DNA of 64,000 bases, taken from assembly GCF_963576615.1 (NCBI RefSeq), contig NC_088717.1:40192302-40256301 (forward strand). Reading direction: 5' to 3'. The notes beneath the pieces are model-generated. The model made no database searches, was not told the DNA's origin, and saw only the letters and a program-made list of their open reading frames with translations. The position numbers and the translations under genes are program-made. The stretch is from Watersipora subatra (taxonomy: Eukaryota; Bryozoa; Gymnolaemata; Cheilostomatida; Watersiporidae). Below, piece by piece: positions 43,767 to 54,489 of the stretch. Each line of letters begins with the position of its first letter. Within the stretch, counting starts at the first letter, position 1.

Positions 43767-45026
43767 AAAGTGCTCAATAACGAGTCAATTAGAGCTGTGT
43801 ATGACGTTTATTAAAAACTACAGGTTAAAATCATTACTACTATTAATTTCATGCAATCACGTTGCAATCACGTTGCAATCTTCAGGTAGAATGACTAAAC
43901 TGTATAATGTACAAGCTGTAAAATTACTTTATAAAGCTGAGGGCTCAATAATATTGTATGATATATATATAGTATACATCTTTTACATCTCAAGGCCTGG
44001 ATGTCCTGAGATCAAATCCAGTGCTATGTGGATTTTTCAATACCACGTTTTAATTGCTATAACTGGACATAAGATTTAACAAAAGACAAAAAAGATGAAA
44101 GGCAAAAAGACAAACACTAAGGTTTAAATATATATGGAAGTGCACATGTCTCAACCGCTTAAATTAATAAATATATCTCTATTTAAAAGACTTTGTGTAA
44201 TGCAACAAGAGCGTTATTTGTAAGAAATTTGGATTCATCTGTGAAGATGTCAATTTCGTAAATTATAAACTTAATAAGTATAGTTTGTTGATTGACATGA
44301 ACCGTCAGTAAAATATAAAAGATAGTTTATATTTTGTTGGCTCTGTGCTTTTTTAACTTTTATCTTTTGCAGACATTCGCCGGGCTGCCTTCTATACTGA
44401 TATCAACTTTTCTTTTGCCGCGGATTGGCTATATTGGTGTATTTGTTCTTTGTGGCATATTTTCAGCAGCTGGTAAGTCATATATACTTTAAAAAGTGTA
44501 GACTGTAGATACATGTAGATCATATGTACTTTGTGAAGTGTAGATACCCTCATAGTTCACTTAATTTTCATTAACCTGTAAACAATCTGTAATGTAGTTA
44601 GTCTATGTTCACTCCTAAGAGATAAAGTACCACCATAGACTAGTGTGCAAAGATGAGGAAATATTTACATGGAATCAAAAATAGAATGTATCACCTTCCA
44701 ATTGTAGCTCAACTTTGCAAAAATAATTTTTTCAACTTTTTTGATCTTATTATGACTGCTGAATATTCATGATAGACAATTGTTCTAATTCTGTTATAGG
44801 CTAATTATTATGATGCAATAATTAGCGTTGTTTGCTGCTGTTTTGACATGGAATGTTATCAAACAAGCTTTAGAGGAAAACAAATTACTAATTGCATTAA
44901 CGTCTTAGAAAATGTTTATTTTTAGTACACAGTAAAAGTACGTACATATGTTGTAAATATATATTTGTAGCAGCTGCACTGACCTTGTTACTTGATGTGA
45001 AGACATCTGATGGGAAATATGTATGA
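28992..45026 (+). CDS. MFS transporter, oxalate:formate antiporter / MCT-like, copy 2 (9 exons)
   Basis: Exons: 28992-29070, 30354-30543, 33197-33323, 34281-34435, 36655-36843, 39116-39500, 40727-40948, 44373-44472, 44971-45026, totalling 1503 nt (500 aa plus stop). Exon sizes equal copy 1 except for one extra codon each in exon 5 and exon 6 (GAT run), both in the central loop, so the frame is kept. Splice sites and phases are all preserved. Signature motifs remain: [38 protein letters not shown]. Changes are scattered (exon 1 has about 7 differences in 79 bp, exon 2 about 7 in 190 bp) and many are conservative swaps in membrane helices, such as I to L. This gene is the downstream tandem paralog. 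No stop or frameshift suggests a pseudogene. Substrate is unknown. Confidence 0.88.
29565..29632. repeat. Short minisatellite in intron 1, copy 2
   Basis: Shorter counterpart of the array at 1,951-2,090, with GTTCACAGTCTA and GTTTCACT-type units. Confidence 0.65.
30800..32303 (+). mobile_element. 5'-truncated LINE (CR1/Jockey-like) in intron 2, copy 2
   Basis: Ortholog of the LINE at 3,230-4,776, inserted before the gene duplication. [37 protein letters not shown] and the C-terminal AYRVSSEWNSLP blocks are readable across several frames. A stop replaces the Q of the PQGS motif, and the FADD block runs into a frameshift. This copy retains part of the RT2 region better than copy 1. Confidence 0.85.
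34976..36654. repeat. 28-bp minisatellite abutting exon 5, copy 2 (about 60 units)
   Basis: Same unit as at 7,454-7,867 (CTGATTGACAGCAAACAACT), expanded roughly fourfold and more diverged (GATATCAAAC, GTCAGCATAC, TTGTCTG variants). The last unit contains the exon 5 acceptor (TAATTGGCAG). About three units near 36,091-36,178 are inverted within the array. Confidence 0.93.
36080..36190. repeat. Inverted block inside the 28-bp array
   Basis: The array reverses orientation at a TTGATATCAATTTGATATCA junction, runs about three units as AGACTACTTTAGTTGTTTGA, and reverts at TTTGATATTATCAAAC. The junctions are short palindromes. Confidence 0.9.
39655..39740. repeat. Dispersed TTGAACGCC-type repeat (intron 6, copy 2)
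   Basis: Ortholog of 13,925-14,010, with TATTTGAGCGCCGCTATAG and TTTAATTGAATGCCGC. Confidence 0.55.
41210..41375 (-). repeat. tRNA-derived SINE-like module (intron 7, copy 2)
   Basis: Ortholog of 19,610-19,775. The minus strand keeps TAGCTCAGTGGTAAAGCG (A box) and GTGAGTTCAGACCC (degenerate B box). Confidence 0.6.
41480..42130 (-). repeat. Dispersed ~600-bp repeat (intron 7, copy 2)
   Basis: Ortholog of the repeat at 19,885-20,870. It precedes the tRNA-like module in the same relative order as the other copies. Confidence 0.55.
42135..42310. repeat. CTGTACAGGTAG palindromic tandem repeats
   Basis: Interleaved GTACAGCTACCTGTACAGCT and CAGGTAGCTGTACAGGTAGT units alternate on both strands and could fold extensively. 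Copy 1 has only about two units (near 20,905), so this is a copy 2 expansion. Confidence 0.85.
42338..42901 (+). mobile_element. Helitron-like non-autonomous repeat (intron 7, copy 2)
   Basis: Begins TCTCAATGTTTGTCCG after A and ends ACCCGTACAACGCCGGACAT, CCATCTAG, followed by T. This gives TC and CTAG termini with a GC-rich segment before the 3' end and an A|T insertion site. It is the better-preserved ortholog of 21,031-21,586. Internal sequence is noncoding and includes an inverted tRNA-like block (about 42,420-42,500). Confidence 0.55.
43175..43680. repeat. TATACATTG / TACATG / TACTTG compound microsatellite
   Basis: About 500 bp of alternating purine-pyrimidine repeats. All long open frames here are low-complexity artefacts on both strands. 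It is flanked by two direct copies of TGATCAGAGAAGGATTCC followed by AATCCCAATCTGATATATC (43,139-43,175 and 43,680-43,715). Confidence 0.93.
43716..43762. repeat. (AT)n microsatellite
   Basis: Pure AT tract directly after the second flank copy and before the possible decayed hammerhead at 43,818. Confidence 0.9.
43985..44130 (+). repeat. tRNA-derived SINE-like fragment (intron 7, copy 2)
   Basis: Keeps a B-box-like GAGATCAAATCC, a body with TTTTAATTGCTATAACTGG and a tail with ACACTAAGGTTTAAATATAT. The A-box half is missing, so it is truncated. Confidence 0.5.
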
Positions 45027-45326
45027 GGATCAAGTTTCCTAGATTTACCAACTTTTTGACCTCTCGCTTGCTGATTGAAGAAATCTTACTGTCTTGTTTT
45101 TAGCAAACTTATTTTGCTCTGTAGAAAACTGCTACAAGTATTTTTAAATGCATGTAGGTACATAAATCTTTAAATTGTAGATAAGTATTGTTACTATTTT
45201 GCTTTTGCTCATGTGTAATAACAACTAGTTTATATTAGTAGATGTGTGATATATAGAAGTAGTGAGAGTTTTGCTATTAGCCAGTTTAATAATGTGAGCG
45301 AACAGCTTCTCGTGACGTTATGCTAT

Positions 45327-46016
45327 GACCTAGCCTGTCTTGACAAGCTGTTGTTTTTGCGTAGTTGTCCCCCCCCCCCCGTCGAGCGGCGAGCAACAAC
45401 AGCTTGTCACAAGACGTACTGTACCTGATGCATCAGCTGCACTTATAGGGAGTTGTTCTCTTCCGTCTACGCGGCTTGGCTGCGATGTTGTCAGTCGCTC
45501 CATTGGTAATCATAACGGATTTCACGCAAAATTTATGTAAAAACAAAACAAGATTACAACGTTTAACCAAAGACCAGTTTCTGTGATAAACTTTAGTAGA
45601 ACTTAAGAATAAAATAAACTCAAAATAAAATCCAAAAGAACAAATAAAACTGACTGATACAAAAATAGAAATAAAACTGACTGAGCGCACAAATAACGAC
45701 ATGTTTAGTCGCTGTTGTTGCCTAAGTTCTCAAATTCTATTAAAGTTTACTGCAGAGAGGGGTCGCCAGTTAAACGTTCTTATCTTAATTTTTCTACATA
45801 AATTTTTGCGTGAAATCCAATGATGACTACGATTACCAATGGATCGACCGGAATAACATCGCAGCAGAGCCGCGTAGACGGAAGAGAACAACTCCTTATA
45901 AGTGCAGCTGATGCATCAGGTGCAGTACGTCTTGTGACAAGCTGTTGTTGCTCGCCGCTCAACGGGGGGACAACTACGCAAAAACAACAGCTTGTCAAGA
46001 CAGGCTAGCTATGACC
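45327..46016. mobile_element. Foldback element with ~275-bp inverted arms
   Basis: The left arm (about 45,327-45,602, beginning TAGCCTGTCTTGACAAGCTG) and the right arm (about 45,735-46,010) are inverted copies around a roughly 130-bp AT-rich loop. Arms share GACGGAAGAGAACAACTCC, GATGCATCAG and CTGTTGTTTTTGCGTAGTTG. A third, single arm lies at 49,465-49,715. No transposase frame is present; small frames in the arms are shared only because the arms are. Confidence 0.8.
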
Positions 46017-46084
46017 CGCCGTCATACGTAAAGCAGTTAGGTATTGCTCTGATGTAATGCCTTATATTGACACGCTAGCAATTT

Positions 46085-46160
46085 GACTTCTATAGTCCAG
46101 TGGACTAGGCATAAGACGTATGAGCAGCTGGTCCGGGCTCGAATCATCTTCGGTACGGAA
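46085..46160 (+). repeat. tRNA-like fragment
   Basis: TAGTCCAGTGGACTAGGC resembles an A-box region, and GGGCTCGAATC about 35 nt downstream resembles a B box. The stems are imperfect, so it is a SINE or tRNA pseudogene rather than a working tRNA. Confidence 0.4.
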
Positions 46161-46235
46161 TATTTAATTCAAGGTCTGTAGCCGGATTTCCGACATACTT
46201 TAGGACTTACGGCGACATACTTTAAGAAATATATA

Positions 46236-47015
46236 CAGTCATACATAGATAACTCGAACTTCACAGAACCGAGCAAAAGTGTTCAAAATATCAGAGCGTT
46301 CAAGTTATCAGAGCACTATCACAAGTCCATGTATTTACTTATTTATTAGTAGATACATGTACATATACAAACTATAATATAAATCAAAAGCACAAATGGC
46401 TTGTTTCAAATTAAATGCTTCTAATGTAAAGTTTAAAACGTTTTTATTAAAAAGTATAGAGATTTTTCTATCACTTGAGATTGGTTTGTTGTTTGAGGTG
46501 ATGTTATTGCCAGGACGTTTTTTAGATTGAAATTGGCAAAACTTGATCGTTGTTGAAATGCTCAAAAGAAAAGACATCTTTTTCTTTTAAGCGTTTTACC
46601 CACGATCAATTTTGCCGATTTTTCTTGAAGTTTATGCAAAGATTACCTCACTTTACCTTGCTCCCGAAGGGCGGTCGCTAATATAATATTGCTAATATAA
46701 GCGGATGTTTGGTATAAATCAAATTTCACCAAACCTTTAGAAAAGTCGTTGACAAAAATATTTTGCAGATGGTGGTAATAACGACGCTTATGAATTACGA
46801 ATAGTTGAGGTTTACCTCTATGGCTTGGAATAAAGTGATTTTCTAAAGCGATAACAACCGTTTCGGTAGCCGTTGGGCAAAAAACAGTTCGAGATAACAG
46901 TGTTGAGTTCGAGTTATCTATAGCAATTTATCATTACGTGGAAACGGACCAAAGAAACTGTTCGAGTTAACCATGTGTTCAAGCTATCCGTGGGCGAGTT
47001 ATCCATGTTTGACTG
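46236..47015. mobile_element. 780-bp Tc1/mariner- or pogo-like MITE
   Basis: Termini CAGTCATACATAGATAACTC and CAGTCAAACATGGATAACTC (reverse complement) form terminal inverted repeats, flanked by TA on both sides (46,234-46,235 and 47,016-47,017). GTTCGAGTTA-type subterminal repeats recur near both ends. No intact transposase is seen. Confidence 0.8.
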
Positions 47016-47184
47016 TATATAGATGAACAAAACTTGCGGGAGTTGTATACCCAAAAATCTCACAACAACAAAAAGCAGATAATTACTAAATGGTCGGTTT
47101 GGTAGATATTTGTATGTTAGCTTTGAATAATATAACTCCACAGAGGCTAACTGCTTTATCAGCTGAGATACAGTTGCTCAAATA

Positions 47185-47455
47185 GCACAAATATACCACA
47201 AATAACAATATACCACAAATAACAATATACCACAAATAACAATATACCACAAATAACAATATGCCACAAATAACAATACACCATAAATAAAAATATACCA
47301 TAAATAACAATATACCATAAATAACAATATACCATAAATAACAATATGCCATAAATAACAATAGATCAATAAATAACAATATATCACAAATAGCATTATA
47401 CTATCAATAGCAATATATCACAAATAACAATAAATCATAAACGACAATATACCAC
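47185..47455. repeat. 17-bp minisatellite (ATACCACAAATAACAAT)
   Basis: About 15 tandem units with substitutions such as CATAAATAACAAT. The hydrophobic frames read on the minus strand are products of the repeat. Confidence 0.92.
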
Positions 47456-47459
47456 AAAT

Positions 47460-47955
47460 GAAAAAAATCTATCACTGAAGAACTATACAAATGAAGAGCT
47501 CAGCAAGGTAAACATTGAAGTTCATACCAGAATATTGATGTTCGCTTTTAGCAGGTGTTCTTCCTGTAAATTTTTTTATTCTAAACAGTAAAGGTGATTA
47601 GAAGACCAACAACTTCAGGTCATGGAGAAATAATCTTACTAACTCATTAATTGCTAGTTATGTCTTTTCTGTCTGACTAATCAGTGTAAATTAGGACTCC
47701 ACCCACTGATCATTGTATAATTCGTGGTAAATGGACAAAGTAGAATTCAGAATTAATGTATGCATGTTTTGAGCATTTTATCCGCTTGCTCTTAAAAGTG
47801 CTTTTCCACCTACACTTGTTGACACATGTCATCACTTTTGGCACATGCTATTATTTTTTGGCATTTTTTGCACTCTACACTAGTCTTGTTGACACATGTT
47901 GCCATTCATTTACATGTGTAATTCTTACTTGTTGACATCTACATGTACTACTATC
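47460..47955. other. Noncoding stretch
   Basis: AT-rich with a few TTGACACATGT repeats near 47,818-47,900. I see no gene. Confidence 0.5.
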
Positions 47956-47957
47956 TA

Positions 47958-48535
47958 CAGTCATGTTCATAAATATTAACACTCCTGTCATTTTAGAGTG
48001 TTTCTAACTTCAGACCAAAATTCTTGAGATTGTTGATGACCATATACAAACCTTATATCAAATTACAGCTTGAAGTCTCCTTCATCTGATAAACCCAAAA
48101 TTAAATTTCCCAACATAGGTTGATCTTGATTTTTGAAGTTTAACGGCAGGAATGGCTAAAGTCATGATACTTTCAAGAATGAAAATACTGGATTCCACAT
48201 TGGATTCCACAGCTCTGAAAAGTGAACAAACTCTTTGATATGAGTTAGAAATTAGAAATAATTGTCTCTGAAGTAATTTTTAATGGAATTGTGGGTAAAA
48301 TATCAGAGCTAAAACATTATTGTTTATTGTTCAAAATTAACCCAGTCTTGAGAATGAGAGGAGTTCTTTCAATGTGTATGGATTTAGTCTCATTGGAAAG
48401 AATGGAGTTTCAGCTTCACTTTGATATATAAATTAGTGAATAAACCATAATTATAAGACTTACTCAGGCTTAATTATAATCCTCTCATCTAAAACTACTC
48501 AATTCCAAGGGTGTTAATATTTATGAACATTACTG
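47958..48535. mobile_element. 578-bp Tc1/mariner-type MITE
   Basis: Inverted termini of about 30 bp start CAGTCATGTTCATAAATATT (left) and CAGTAATGTTCATAAATATT (right, reverse complement) and continue AACAC. The flanking TA (47,956-47,957; 48,536-48,537) fits the Tc1/mariner target. The interior has no transposase. Confidence 0.88.
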
Positions 48536-48537
48536 TA

Positions 48538-51238
48538 CACTTGTCATTTATAGATAGATGTTGTTATCTATGTATTTTAACAAATATTACCATTCAATAA
48601 CACGGCGCTGCTAGTTCCACTTTTAGATGCATAATGCCAGTTTTTGATGCTTTTAGTAGTTTTGCCAGTTCAAAAGCCCAAAATAATTCTGAGTTCAAAA
48701 GAAATTAATGATAACAATCTTGGTGAGAAACAAAATGTCCAATTGTTTGCTATGGTTTCAACTGTAACCAAAAAGCTGAGAAAAAAACAAGGTTGTGGGA
48801 GAACAACAATGGTGGGAGATAATAGTCAAGGAGAGTTGAAAAAGTAGCGCTTTTTTTAATGCTAAAAATGTCAGATGATTTGAATTGATTGATTATTGCT
48901 TATAGTTCATTGATTAGAAGTCCCCATACCTATCTTCCATATCTTTTATTCCTATTCATACAGTTGCAAAGGTTGACTTACAGCGTCAAACTAGTACATC
49001 ACTACGGAGTAACAAACTTCTCTTTTCCTGCCCTCACTCTATTACCATATATGGCAATATATACGTTCTCCACTAACTAAGGTAAAATAGACCCATAAAG
49101 ACTTGCACTGTATATGTTGATTCGTAAAGGTTTACTGATTGTGACATATGCTCTTATAATATCACAGCAGGTGGCGAGGCAAAATAGAGGAAATCTCTTA
49201 CCTGTTCTGATCTACATAGCTAGTTCATTTCAAACTTTGCATAGCAAACAACTGTTTTGTGTGAGAAGATCTTTCAGCTTTATTGGCTGTTTACCTGAGA
49301 CTTCTGACAAATGAAGGTAGTAAGAACTAGATAGCTATCACAAGCAGAAAAAATTGAAGTATGAGGATGCAAATGCTAAAAAAGAGTGATTAATGTAATA
49401 AGAACCAACACAAGTAATTTCTGTTTACTATTTTTATTATCCGAGCTTCTATATTAGATGAAATAAATTTCTAGTAAGGTTTACCGCAGAGACTGGTCTC
49501 TTGTTAAACGTTTATATCTTGTTTTTTCAACATAAATTGTTGGGCTAAATCCATTATGATTACCAATGGAGCGACCGACATAACATCGCAGCAAACCCGC
49601 ATAGACAGAAGAGAACAACTCCCTTTCAGTGCAGCTGATGCATCGGGTGCAGTGCGTATTGTGACAAGCTCTGGGAGACAACTCCACAATAACAACAGTT
49701 TGTCAAGACAACTAGGATATGATAAGCAAATGCTTGTTTAATAGCGAATCCAGCTAGAGTATGCCAAAAATCTTTTTTGTAAAAATTGTTTTCTGGTTAT
49801 CGATAAAGTTAATACTGTGTCTGTCTGTTTGTCAAACTACACTAAAAACAGCATATGAAGGATAACTCCGAGGTTAGCGATGGGCATAAGAAAAAGCGAA
49901 TCCTTTTTATGTACTCCATTCCAAAACAATTACTTTAAATTTTTTTACATATACTTTTTTAGGTTATGCATAAGTAATCAACAGCGTTCTTTCATAAACA
50001 ACCAGCCAGTCTACAATCATTTTGGTAAGTAGAAGTGCAGCAGGTAAAATTGGACGCAAGGATTGTAAATTATCCTGTTCAACAGCCTAGGATTGATGCA
50101 TTGGTCATAAAAATCATTTTTTCTCCTTATTTACAAATTTTACTATTAACTGAATACTGTATGGCGAAAAAAACGGTTTATTGTCCCACGACCAAACAAG
50201 AGCAAAGCGATTGTTTGGGAGATTTATGATAAATGCATATGGGCACACAACTCTCGAAAAATGATCCGTTAATGGCGTGACCAAACCCTTGTACCAAAAT
50301 CTCTTCAACAAATTTAACCATTTTTGTGTAGAGTCGTTTAAGTATAATAATGATACAAAACACATATAAACCTATTTAAATATGTTACTAAGTCTTTGAA
50401 AGGTTACCGCAACATCTTAAAACTAACCCGTCTGATTAGATTATACATAAATAGACAGATTAATTCGGCCTTAAATCGAAATAAAAACTTTACAAGCCTA
50501 ATTTAATCAAAATTAAGACCGGCATATGAAACACCGATAAAGCTGTGCGATAGAGTGTAGAAATAATAGGTTGCTAGCATTTCACGAGGAAAACGTGCAC
50601 ATTTCACCAGTTTATAGCATTGTTTAATTGCCAAAAGTTTCTATAATTAACGTAGACTGTTTGAGGCGTAGACCGATTTGCAGGTACAAAAATGTGATAC
50701 ACAGTTTATCAGCCTACGTTTTTTGTCCAATTACCGAAGTTTTTTTAAATTATCTAGAACATTAGCCAGATTTCTTTACATCTTATCTACAAGCTAGGGC
50801 CAAACTACAATGCCCCTTTGTGACAAGAATATTTCTTTAGTTTACTCCAGTTTGCAGAAAACTTCCAGACGCGTTAATGATAATGCTTGCTTTCTGTTAC
50901 ATATTGCTGTCAAAAACATTCTGCATTCAACACAACCAACTTTCAACTTTCCAACACAACTTTCAAACTGTGTATATTACACGGCAGCTTGCCATTTTAC
51001 TTCTAATATTGCATTTCTCCTATTTCAGAGAGAGATATAAACATATCATCTTTTCCTTTCATTATTGCTGTTTGTTGTACATAATAACACACAGTACATT
51101 ACAGCTACCATTGCAGCTACCATTGCAGTTCTCCTATTGCGCTGCACTGCCATTTGACTGCTAATATTGCATTTCCCAATCAGCAGTACCCTTTCTTTTT
51201 TCATTATCACTTAGGTCGTGGGCTGTATGACAGGGAAG
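48538..51238. other. Intergenic, no gene identified
   Basis: Apart from the foldback arm at 49,465-49,715, nothing here is convincing. Open frames of 60-95 residues (48,644; 48,889; 49,114; 50,877) show no family resemblance or splice context. Confidence 0.5.
49465..49715. repeat. Solo arm of the 45.3-kb foldback family
   Basis: Shares TACCGCAGAGACTGG, ACCAATGGAGCGACCG, AACATCGCAGCA, AGAGAACAACTCC and TTTGTCAAGACAACTAG with the right arm at 45,735-46,010. It shows that an arm can exist alone. Confidence 0.8.
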
Positions 51239-51246
51239 TTTCTAGT

Positions 51247-52250
51247 TAAAGATGGAACGAGACAGGTTTTTTAAGTTCGAGACGAGACTCGAGACACTGT
51301 CTTGTAAAGATTCGAGACTCGAGACACGAGACAGTAAAGTAATGTGCATTTGGTGATGATTTCACTACACAAGGACTAGCGTACTTAATATATATAATTA
51401 ATAAACCTCTTTTTAAATTGAATTTTTACCTGGTGTAAACGACTTAAATACAAGATTTTAATAGCAATATGCATGTATTTTTGTAAACAAAAGTGACACA
51501 AACAGCTCTAAAATAGTGAAGTTATATATTTCTAAGAATTTTGAGCTTGATTGGTACTAATTATTATAAACATATTGCTTTGTACATGTATATTTGTTTT
51601 AAGTTTTGTTTTTGTATTACCTGCAGTATGTGAATTATATTTCAATTGTACTAATGAAATTATATGAATTACTGTATATATTCTTATATTGAACTAACAA
51701 TAATGTCATTGTTACCCCAACACGGACTATGGTCGACACAGCCTTTAGTTCGTTTCTCCGTGTCCGGGCAAGTTTTACCTGCAATTGGTAGTAGGCCTAT
51801 ATAGAAGAGGCCCGAATTTTATGAAGGGCACATGGTGTTTGGACACGATACGATAAAATACAGACATTTACTCGCAACAGTCTGATTTATTAAATCGGAT
51901 TATCCAGAGGGTAATTGGATACGACCCGGTATCTATTTTAAGGACACAGAACCGGACTACAATATATTAACAGGGCCGTTGTACAGACTACATGATTAGA
52001 CTCAGCGGCCAACTTAATCAATAACAACAGGTAGTAACGTACCGGACCGGGTATAAGTTTAAAGGCAGTTGCCCGCAATCCATTACAATATATGGAGTTG
52101 TTGAAGCGAGAAGCCATGTTTTAACAGCCATGCGCAGGCGCTTTAGTTCTATTTCCTGTCTCGAGTTTGGCAATAGTTAGGTCGAGACGAGACCGATACG
52201 AGATGAGACAGGTCGATACTCAAAATGTCTCGTGTCTCGTTCCATCTCTA
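51247..52250. mobile_element. 1004-bp non-autonomous hAT-like element
   Basis: Termini TAAAGATGGAACGAGACA (left) and TAGAGATGGAACGAGACA (right, reverse complement) are flanked by TTTCTAGT (51,239-51,246) and TTTTTAGT (52,251-52,258), a near-perfect 8-bp target duplication. Subterminal GAGACGAGACTCGAGACA repeats lie at both ends. The middle (51,700-52,100) is more GC-rich with no recognisable coding content and may be a captured or nested sequence. Confidence 0.82.
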
Positions 52251-52258
52251 TTTTTAGT

Positions 52259-54485
52259 AAATAAAATGTTGCTATTTAAATAAAATATTATGTTATTTTA
52301 AATAAAATACATGTTATCTGTTGCTTTACTCAGCAACAAATAGCATGTATTTGTTATTTGTTGCTGAGGAGGATGAATATGCTTTGTTATGCTTGTGGGG
52401 AAAGAAGACAGGATCAGTCACTTAGTTTTAGTGGGCTCCTTTTAGTTGCGTCTGTCGTGCAAGTTGAAATTTTTTTAATTAGGAAGGCTAGTTGGGCGCA
52501 TGCTTGCCATGGATAGCACGCCTGTCTGCATAACTGGACGTTGCGAGTTTAAATCTAAAGCAAAGTGAATTTCTCGCTCCTAAAACTATCGTTATAACTG
52601 AACACACGAACGACAGACCCACGAACACTGAGTTTTATATAAACAGATTGGCTAGTTTACTTTTTAGACAGGCTATGCAGATGGCAGGGTAAGCGCAATA
52701 ACACAAAAATTTTACACAGATTTGACAAAAATTTTAAGGATCGTGTTAGTTTGCTTATCAATGCAAGAGTCAGCTTGGATAAAATAACATTATTGGAAAG
52801 ACTGAATTGAATGCCTTAAAAGCTGTTGGTACTACGGCTTAAATTTCAACAAGTCCGGTCTGCATACATGTATGTTATTCTGGTGCAGAAATTTTATTAC
52901 TCAAAATTATTTTATTCATAATTTGCGGGAAATGGTTAGTTAAGCAGTATATTTGCAGCTCTCAGGTAAACTGGCATCCCTTATGTGAAATCCAACATTG
53001 AGTAGAGCCAACAACACAAGCAGCCTTTGTGTGCCTTGCTGTCACTCATTGTAGAGTTTTTATGGAAACTCTTAATTTTATTTAACGCACAGAATCATTT
53101 GTGAGGTGACTTCACTGGTTAGTATGCAGGTTACAACCTTTATTGAGTACCATGAAACCTGGAATAACATGACATTTTTATACCAACTTGTTAAGCACGA
53201 TAAATATGAATGCAATAAAACATGAAAAGTTACAGTATAATAGCAAGTAAAAGTACTAAACATCAACTGAAATGTGACAAGAAACAATATAACACGGTAT
53301 AATAAAAGAACAGCATGTGCAACTAACCTGTAATCTCTAGTAAATAATCCCATGGCAATTGACATCTTAATAATTAAGAGTAATAATTCAAATCTGTCTG
53401 CCTTCTACAGAAGCTAGAGAAACGTCACGCTATGAGTTAAGCAAAACCTTAGCTTATGACTCAACGCCGGCAACTATCATTGGTCAGCACGGATTAGGCC
53501 AATTTGACTCAGCATGAACTCTAGAAATGCTAAACTAATAAACTTTTCCTAGACTCATGCCTACTCATGCCTCTAAAAAAAACAAAAAGGCTTATCTGCC
53601 ACGTAACAGATGTAAAAGTTTGAGATCATGCGTCACACTTGTTTCCTTTTTTAGTTTCTTTGCTAATTTCTCGAGCGATCTTGCAGCTTTTCATATCTGA
53701 TGGTATCTTTACTTCCTAAAAGTTATTTTTAAAAATGAAAGCTGAACAAAAAACATATTTCGAAACATAAAAACTATAAGAAATTGCTCAATAAAATGGC
53801 AATATTATTAAAATGATCTGAAAATAATGCATCACACATGCCAGATTTGAATGGCAGAAATTTATATTTTACCTAAACCAGTAATTATTTGGTAAGCGCA
53901 TCATCAGTTATCAGTTGCAACAGTGGATAAGCGCTGATTGTCCAGTACGTTACAAAAAAAATAGCAAAATAGCTATTTTCGTGGTTAGTGAGGATATGTT
54001 TTGCATATTTGGTTTCCAATTCAAGAAACATAAAGATGCTCATGATCTTGAGATAAATGAGATCATTGCACACTTCAAATGATTGAGAAGAATTTCCTCA
54101 AACCAGCTTAATCTTCAACAAATAATTTTAAAAATAACTTCGTATGCCTGAGGATAACAATAATGGGAAATTCTGAAGCCCTTTAAATTTTGTCACAGTA
54201 AATTTTTATGGTTTTTGCCCTCTAAAATACCTTATATAAAAAATAAAATTTTATAAACAAGCCCAAATGTTCAACCAAGATAAGTGATGAGACTTACAGA
54301 TCTTTACTATTCGGACTGTCTGATCAGTTTAGGTGTGATTGTGTGCTAGAATAAGTACCTCAAAGAACTTTTAGAACGGCTGATTTCAGATCTGTTTGTT
54401 GTTTTCTTGATTTTTGTATTAATAATGATGATATAAGAGGCTCAGGCATGCATAACAAAGTACTGACAATTTTTTTGATTTGTTC
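52259..54485. other. Intergenic, no gene identified
   Basis: Contains the SINE-like module at 52,490-52,650 and otherwise AT-rich unique-looking DNA. No exon with both family resemblance and splice sites was found. Confidence 0.5.
52490..52650 (+). repeat. tRNA-derived SINE-like module
   Basis: CATGGATAGCACGCCTG (A-box region) and GTTGCGAGTTTAAATC (B-box region) are followed by a body with AACTATCGTTATAACTGAAC, ACACGAACGACAGACC and a CTGAGTTTTATATAAACAGA tail. Confidence 0.6.
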
Positions 54486-54489
54486 AAAA

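Noticed and set aside
45246..46008. Small proline/serine-rich protein genes in the 45.3-46.0 kb arms
   Set aside because: The frames occur in inverted arms of a foldback element and in the solo arm with different frame breaks; no sign of coding selection.
47086..47396. Hydrophobic minus-strand proteins rich in LFMVYCYLWYIV
   Set aside because: Products of the 17-bp ATACCACAAATAACAAT minisatellite.
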